Positions 4,918 to 8,638 of a DNA stretch of 8,638 nucleotides are shown here, one piece after another. Source of the stretch: Thermoguttaceae bacterium (GTDB lineage: Bacteria > Planctomycetota > Planctomycetia > Pirellulales > Thermoguttaceae); NCBI GenBank assembly GCA_028695865.1, contig JAQVID010000096.1, forward strand, positions 1 through 8,638, in the 5' to 3' direction. The position numbers were made by a program, and so were the translations under genes. A model generated the notes under the pieces. That model was not told where the DNA came from, made no database searches, and was given only the letters and a program-made list of their open reading frames with translations. Positions within the stretch are counted from its first letter, which is position 1; every line of letters starts with the position of its first letter.

Positions 4918-7544
4918 TTGCTTCACTACTGAAAACGACGCAAAAGCACCGGCTGATTATGCTTGGTCTGTTTTTTGTTGTTGTGGGATGTTGCATTTAT
5001 GCCGCGACTCAACTTCCAATCGATGCCTATCCGGATATTTCACCGCAGAAGGTTTCTGTTGTTACGGCCTATCCCGGTTGCGCTCCGGAAGAAGTTGAGC
5101 GTCAGGTCACGATCCCGATTGAAATTGCCATGCGCAACATTCCCAACGTGATGAATGTCCGTTCTCAAACGATCTTCGGGCTTTCTGTGGTCGATCTTAT
5201 TTTTAAAGATGGAACGGAAACGTATTGGGCACGGCAGCAGGTAAACGAGAAGCTTGGCGGAATTGATCTTCCTGACGGCGCGGAAAAGCCGGAGCTTGGT
5301 CCGGCCACGTCGTCTTGCGGCGAGATATATCGATATGAAATCGTATCGAGCGGCGCGGCGGATGTCATGGAGCTTCGTACCCTGAATGAATGGGTAGTCA
5401 TTCCGCGACTACTTCGAGTTCCGGGCGTGGCCGATGTTTCGAATTTCGTGGGGTTGGCAAAGCAGTATGTAATTTACATTGATCCATCGCGTTTACGGGG
5501 CAGTAATTTATCGCTGGAAGAGATTGTCGAAGCGGTTGAAGAGAACAATTCGGCGGCGGGCGGAAGTCTTCTCAATCGTGGAAGTATGGCCTTGGTCATT
5601 CGGGGCACGGGTCTGCTTGAGAATATAGACCAGATACGGAATATTTTCATTAAGACAATCGACGGTCATCCGATTTACGTCAAGGACGTTGCCCGAGTGG
5701 AACGCGGAGCCGCTGTACCCTGGAGCGTTTATTGCAAGGATAAAAAAGAGGAATCGGTTGAAGGAATCGTTTTGATGAGACGTGGTGAAAATCCGTCTCG
5801 TGTTCTCGTGTCGCTTAAAGAAGCCGTACAGGAGTTGAATAACGGTCACTTGCCGGAAGGAATTCAAATTGATCCTTTTTATGATCGGCAGTTTCTCGTT
5901 GACAGTACGTTGCATACGGTCACGCACAGTGTTTCGCTTGGGGTGCCCCTTGTTGTTTTGGTGCTCCTTGTCTTTTTGGGGCGTCCTTCCATGGCGTTTT
6001 TGGTCGCGGCAACGATTCCGTTTTCGCTGCTGTTCGCCCTTGGCATGATGTATTTGACGAATATTCCTGTCGGACTCCTGTCGATTGGGGCGATCGATTT
6101 CGGTATTATTGTCGATGGTTCCGTGATCATGGCGGAAAACATTGCCCGGCAATTTGGCAAACGGGGAGTCATTCAAAAGGGGCAGGGCAGGGAAATCATT
6201 GAGGAAGCGTCTTTGGATCGCTGTCATCCGGTATTTGTATCGGTTCTTCTGGTGATGGTCGCGTTTTTGCCGCTTCTGACATTGACCAGTATTGAAGGCT
6301 TGCTCTTTCGGCCTATGGCATTGACCTTGCTTTACGCTTTGGCTGGCGCTCTGTTGTTCGCGTTGATCTTTGTACCGATTTTTGCCGGTTTCCTTTGCAA
6401 AAACGGATATCGGGAATGGGAAAATCCGGTACTTCGGCTTGTTACACCGCTTTACGCGGCTGTGATAGCCCAATTTATTCGATGGCGCTGGTTTGTTGCC
6501 GCGTTGGCCGTTTCGTGTTTGCTGGTTGTTATGTTTCGCGTTGTACCCCATTTGGGAATTGAATTTTTGCCGTATATGGATGAAGGTACCATTTGGGTCA
6601 AAGCGAATTTCCCCGATGGTATTTCGTTGGAGCAAACTTCATTTTACACAAGAGATATTCGCAAAACAGTTCTTGAATTCGAGGACGTGAGTTTTATTTC
6701 TGCGCAAATAGGTCGCGCGGACGCGTTTTCCGAGCCGTTTCCGCCCAGTCGGGTTGAAATGATGATTGCCCCGAAGCCGCACGATCAATGGCGGCACTTC
6801 AAAACGAAGCAGGAACTGATCGCCGCGATTGGCAAACGTTTGCGAGAAGAATTTCCGACGACACGCTTTAATTTTACGCAGCCCATTATCGATATGGTGA
6901 CGCAAGACACGAACGGTACTTCCGCGAAATTGGCCGTCGAGCTTTCGGGCCATGATTTTACCGTACTTCATGAGAACGCGGCAAAAGTAAAGCATCTTCT
7001 TCGAAGCATCCCGGGAACACTTGACGTCAATATGGAACAGGAAGGGCCGCAAGCTCAACTGCGTATAGTACCGGATCGCAAGCGATGTGCGCGTCACAAT
7101 GTTCGAATCGCGGACGTAACGCGCATGATCAATACGGCGATGGGCGGCGATCCGATTGGAACGCTTTATGAGGGAGACCGAAGTTTTGACGTCGTCGCCA
7201 AATTGGAAAAGAAAGCGATAAGTTCGCCGGAAGCGATTGGAAAATTACCGGTGCATTCCGCGACAGGTGTTCCTGTTGCGCTTGCGGAAGTTGCCGATAT
7301 TGACGTTGCGGACGGACAAACGGTGATAGCCCGGGGAGACGGTATTCGGCGGCTAACGGTCCGTTGCGATGTCTTTGGTCGGGATGAAGGCGGACTGGTT
7401 GAGGAAGCTCAAAAACGGTTTGAAAAAGAGATCACGCTTCAGCCGGGATACAAGGCCGAGTGGCTTGGCATGTTCGAGAACTTGCACCGGGCGTTTCATC
7501 ATTTTATGCTGATTATTCCGGCGACCATTGCGACATTTTTTTGA
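4914..7544 (+). CDS. czcA: Heavy-metal RND pump CzcA, N-terminal 876 residues (frameshifted)
   Basis: This is the inner-membrane proton/metal antiporter of the operon. It starts with a membrane helix (about 14-35) and LPIDAYPDISP, then the first periplasmic porter region. PFYDR at 321-325 precedes TM2-6. In TM4, D395-F-G...D401-G...E408 matches in sequence and spacing the residues reported as essential in Cupriavidus CzcA (D402, D408, E415). This marks the divalent-cation (Czc/Cnr) class rather than the Cu/Ag class. TM7 and the second periplasmic region follow, with LGIEFLPYMDEGT near 548-559. The frame ends at TGA 7542-7544 within TM8, just after TTT TTT, whereas the family is about 1,030-1,050 residues. 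The missing part continues in the -1 frame to 8005; joined, the product is about 1,030 residues. The start overlaps the czcB stop (ATGA). Confidence 0.9.
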   Translation: MIASLLKTTQKHRLIMLGLFFVVVGCCIYAATQLPIDAYPDISPQKVSVVTAYPGCAPEEVERQVTIPIEIAMRNIPNVMNVRSQTIFGLSVVDLIFKDGTETYWARQQVNEKLGGIDLPDGAEKPELGPATSSCGEIYRYEIVSSGAADVMELRTLNEWVVIPRLLRVPGVADVSNFVGLAKQYVIYIDPSRLRGSNLSLEEIVEAVEENNSAAGGSLLNRGSMALVIRGTGLLENIDQIRNIFIKTIDGHPIYVKDVARVERGAAVPWSVYCKDKKEESVEGIVLMRRGENPSRVLVSLKEAVQELNNGHLPEGIQIDPFYDRQFLVDSTLHTVTHSVSLGVPLVVLVLLVFLGRPSMAFLVAATIPFSLLFALGMMYLTNIPVGLLSIGAIDFGIIVDGSVIMAENIARQFGKRGVIQKGQGREIIEEASLDRCHPVFVSVLLVMVAFLPLLTLTSIEGLLFRPMALTLLYALAGALLFALIFVPIFAGFLCKNGYREWENPVLRLVTPLYAAVIAQFIRWRWFVAALAVSCLLVVMFRVVPHLGIEFLPYMDEGTIWVKANFPDGISLEQTSFYTRDIRKTVLEFEDVSFISAQIGRADAFSEPFPPSRVEMMIAPKPHDQWRHFKTKQELIAAIGKRLREEFPTTRFNFTQPIIDMVTQDTNGTSAKLAVELSGHDFTVLHENAAKVKHLLRSIPGTLDVNMEQEGPQAQLRIVPDRKRCARHNVRIADVTRMINTAMGGDPIGTLYEGDRSFDVVAKLEKKAISSPEAIGKLPVHSATGVPVALAEVADIDVADGQTVIARGDGIRRLTVRCDVFGRDEGGLVEEAQKRFEKEITLQPGYKAEWLGMFENLHRAFHHFMLIIPATIATFF

Positions 7545-8005
7545 TTCTGGCCGTGAACTTCGGTTCGCTTCGTGGAGCGTTCATTTTATTGTTGCCGATT
7601 CCGTTTGCTTTTGCGTCCGGAGCGTTGGCTTTGTATTTCAGGGGAATGAACATGAACGTTTCGACCGGAGTCGGTTTTGCCACTCTGTTTGGTGTTGCAA
7701 TTATGGACGGCGTTTTGATGTTCCAGGGAATTACGAAATATCGCTTATCCGGTTTGACTTTGGACGAATCGATTGTTCGCGGACGAGTTGATCGTCTTCG
7801 GCCCGGGCTCATGACGACGCTGGTTGCCATTCTCGGACTGTTTCCCGCTTCGATTGCGACGAGTCTGGGAAGTGATGTTCAACGACCTTTGGCGACGGTG
7901 ATTATTTGGGGATTGGCCGGATCAACGATTTTTACCCTGTTTATTACGCCGGTGTTTTACAGAATCTTTGTTCCGCCGCTCAAGCGTCGTCATGGAGGGG
8001 CATAG
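7460..8005 (+). pseudogene. czcA: Heavy-metal RND pump CzcA, C-terminal fragment (frameshifted)
   Basis: This open frame holds the rest of the pump. Only the part from about 7541 onward (residue 28 of this frame) is homologous. The earlier residues are an out-of-frame reading of the upstream gene, so the ATG at 7460 is probably not used. The homologous 154 residues begin LILAVNFGSLRGAF, completing TM8, and continue through TM9-12. Familiar signatures are FGVAIMDGVL, RGRVDRLRPGLMTTLVAILG and DVQRPLATVIIWGL, ending in TPVFYRIF and a basic tail. Nothing but the frame break distinguishes it from an intact CzcA C-terminus: it has no internal stops and no decayed motifs. It is listed as a pseudogene fragment because, as written, it has no start of its own. 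An assembly or base-call error is the simplest explanation. Confidence 0.8.
7536..7542 (+). other. czcA: T7 run at the czcA frame break
   Basis: In the upstream frame the reading is ACA TTT TTT TGA. Adding one T, or stepping back one base after the second TTT, gives TTT TTG ATT CTG GCC and restores the conserved TM8 sequence. The run is therefore the exact place where the frame changes. Confidence 0.9.
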
Positions 8006-8099
8006 GGTCCTTGATCGTGTCATGTACGCTGCGCCGGAGGGAACCTTGTTCGTATCCGGCGTTGCGCGGCGCACTATGGTCGTCATTCAGAATGAAAGT
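8006..8099. other. Convergent intergenic region, 94 bp
   Basis: The efflux operon and the minus-strand gmd gene end facing each other here. It holds the hairpin at 8032-8061 and a small CATTC-A-GAATG palindrome at 8084-8094, the latter followed on the plus strand by a T-rich stretch reaching into the end of gmd. No gene is visible. Confidence 0.5.
8032..8061. terminator. Hairpin between convergent genes, possible bidirectional terminator
   Basis: CGCCGGA (8032-8038) pairs perfectly with TCCGGCG (8055-8061) across a 16-nt loop. It lies 27 bp past the efflux operon stop and about 40 bp past the gmd stop. No U-tract follows on either strand, so it is not a classical intrinsic terminator. Confidence 0.25.
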
Positions 8100-8638
8100 T
8101 TATTTTTTCGCCTCTTGTTGTGCGAGTTCCAGATCGTGGTTTAACATGTCCTCGACGAGTTCGGTAAACGAATGACGTGGTTTCCAGCCGAGTTTTTCGC
8201 GTGCTTTGGTCGCGTCGCCGCAGAGCAGATCGACTTCGGCGGGGCGAAAATACAATGGGTCAATTTCGATTAAGACTTTACCGGTCTTTCGTTCGCAGCC
8301 TTTTTCGTCTATACCGGTTCCTTTCCAGACAATATCAAGATCGAGACGCGAGAAGGCAATTTCGATAAATTCGCGAACCGAATGTGTTTCGCCGGTTGCC
8401 AGGACGAAGTCGTCGGGCTCATTGTATTGCAAGATTGCGTACATTCCTTCGACGTAATCGGCGGCGTGGCCCCAATCGCGTTTGGCGTCGATATTCCCGA
8501 GATAGAGTTTTTCTTCCAGGCCCAATTTGATACGGGCGGCCGCTCGGGTAATTTTGCGAGTCACGAAAGTCTCACCGCGAAAGGGGCTTTCGTGATTGAA
8601 CAAAATACCATTTGACGCGAACATGCCGTAAGCCTGCC
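8100..8638 (-). CDS. gmd: GDP-mannose 4,6-dehydratase, C-terminal half (5' end beyond window)
   Basis: Gmd is a cytoplasmic extended short-chain dehydrogenase that turns GDP-mannose into GDP-4-keto-6-deoxymannose, the precursor of GDP-fucose, GDP-rhamnose or perosamine for surface polysaccharides. The frame is open from the right window edge to TAA at 8102-8100, leaving 178 residues of a protein normally around 350. It begins QAYGMFASNGILFNHESP, diagnostic of this family. GETFVTRKITRA, LGNIDAKRDWGHAADYVEGMY, DDFVLATGETHSVREF and FRPAEVDLLCGDATKAREKLGWKP follow in the usual order. The catalytic Ser-Tyr-Lys and the Rossmann motif lie in the missing half. Two positions differ from the sequence I expect: SPFRGE instead of SPRRGE, and RDWGHAAD instead of RDWGHA(R/K)D. 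An internal ATG (8624) exists but is certainly not the start. It converges on the efflux operon and is probably unrelated to it. Confidence 0.95.
   Translation of the reverse strand, partial: QAYGMFASNGILFNHESPFRGETFVTRKITRAAARIKLGLEEKLYLGNIDAKRDWGHAADYVEGMYAILQYNEPDDFVLATGETHSVREFIEIAFSRLDLDIVWKGTGIDEKGCERKTGKVLIEIDPLYFRPAEVDLLCGDATKAREKLGWKPRHSFTELVEDMLNHDLELAQQEAKK

Noticed and set aside
5508..6635. A 375-codon minus-strand open frame inside czcA
   Set aside because: It is rich in Arg, Gln and Asn, as expected from antisense reading of hydrophobic membrane codons, and lies opposite unmistakable RND sequence.

Overview
The window looks like chromosomal DNA of a Gram-negative (diderm) bacterium of roughly balanced base composition. 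The supports are a tripartite RND efflux system with an outer-membrane lipoprotein, a twin-arginine exported protein, and a nucleotide-sugar enzyme typical of surface polysaccharide synthesis. The style of the exported protein and of the efflux adaptor reminds me of Planctomycetota. That assignment is a family-level impression, not something I can prove here.

Layout: (1) 1-856, minus strand: a truncated gene for a Tat-signal secreted protein with a TIM-barrel-like pattern, running off the left edge. (2) 857-1187: a divergent intergenic region with a perfect DnaA-box-like 9-mer and a near copy 20 bp away. (3) 1188-1547, plus strand: a small secreted or membrane protein with a CPICQFC motif, DUF2946-like. 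(4) 1548-1859: a 312-bp gap carrying five exact-phase 8-bp tandem units with a TTGCA core. (5) 1866-8005, plus strand: a compact czcC-czcB-czcA type heavy-metal efflux operon, with a 17-bp overlap between the first two genes and an ATGA overlap between the second and third. (6) 8006-8099: a convergent intergenic region with one hairpin. (7) 8100-8638, minus strand: the C-terminal half of GDP-mannose 4,6-dehydratase, running off the right edge.

The efflux genes should form one machine: an inner-membrane proton/metal antiporter (CzcA), a periplasmic adaptor (CzcB) and an outer-membrane channel (CzcC). The CzcA-type DFG...DG...E motif in TM4 points to divalent cations (Co/Zn/Cd/Ni class) rather than Cu/Ag. 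The pump gene is split by a -1 frame change at a run of seven T, so as read it lacks its last membrane helices. Either the base call is wrong, the gene is dying, or the site is recoded. The other unusual points are a long repeat-bearing linker in CzcC and an adaptor in which I cannot find the usual lipoyl (barrel-sandwich) halves. No metal-responsive regulator is visible in the window. I did not find a clearly novel defence or mobile system.
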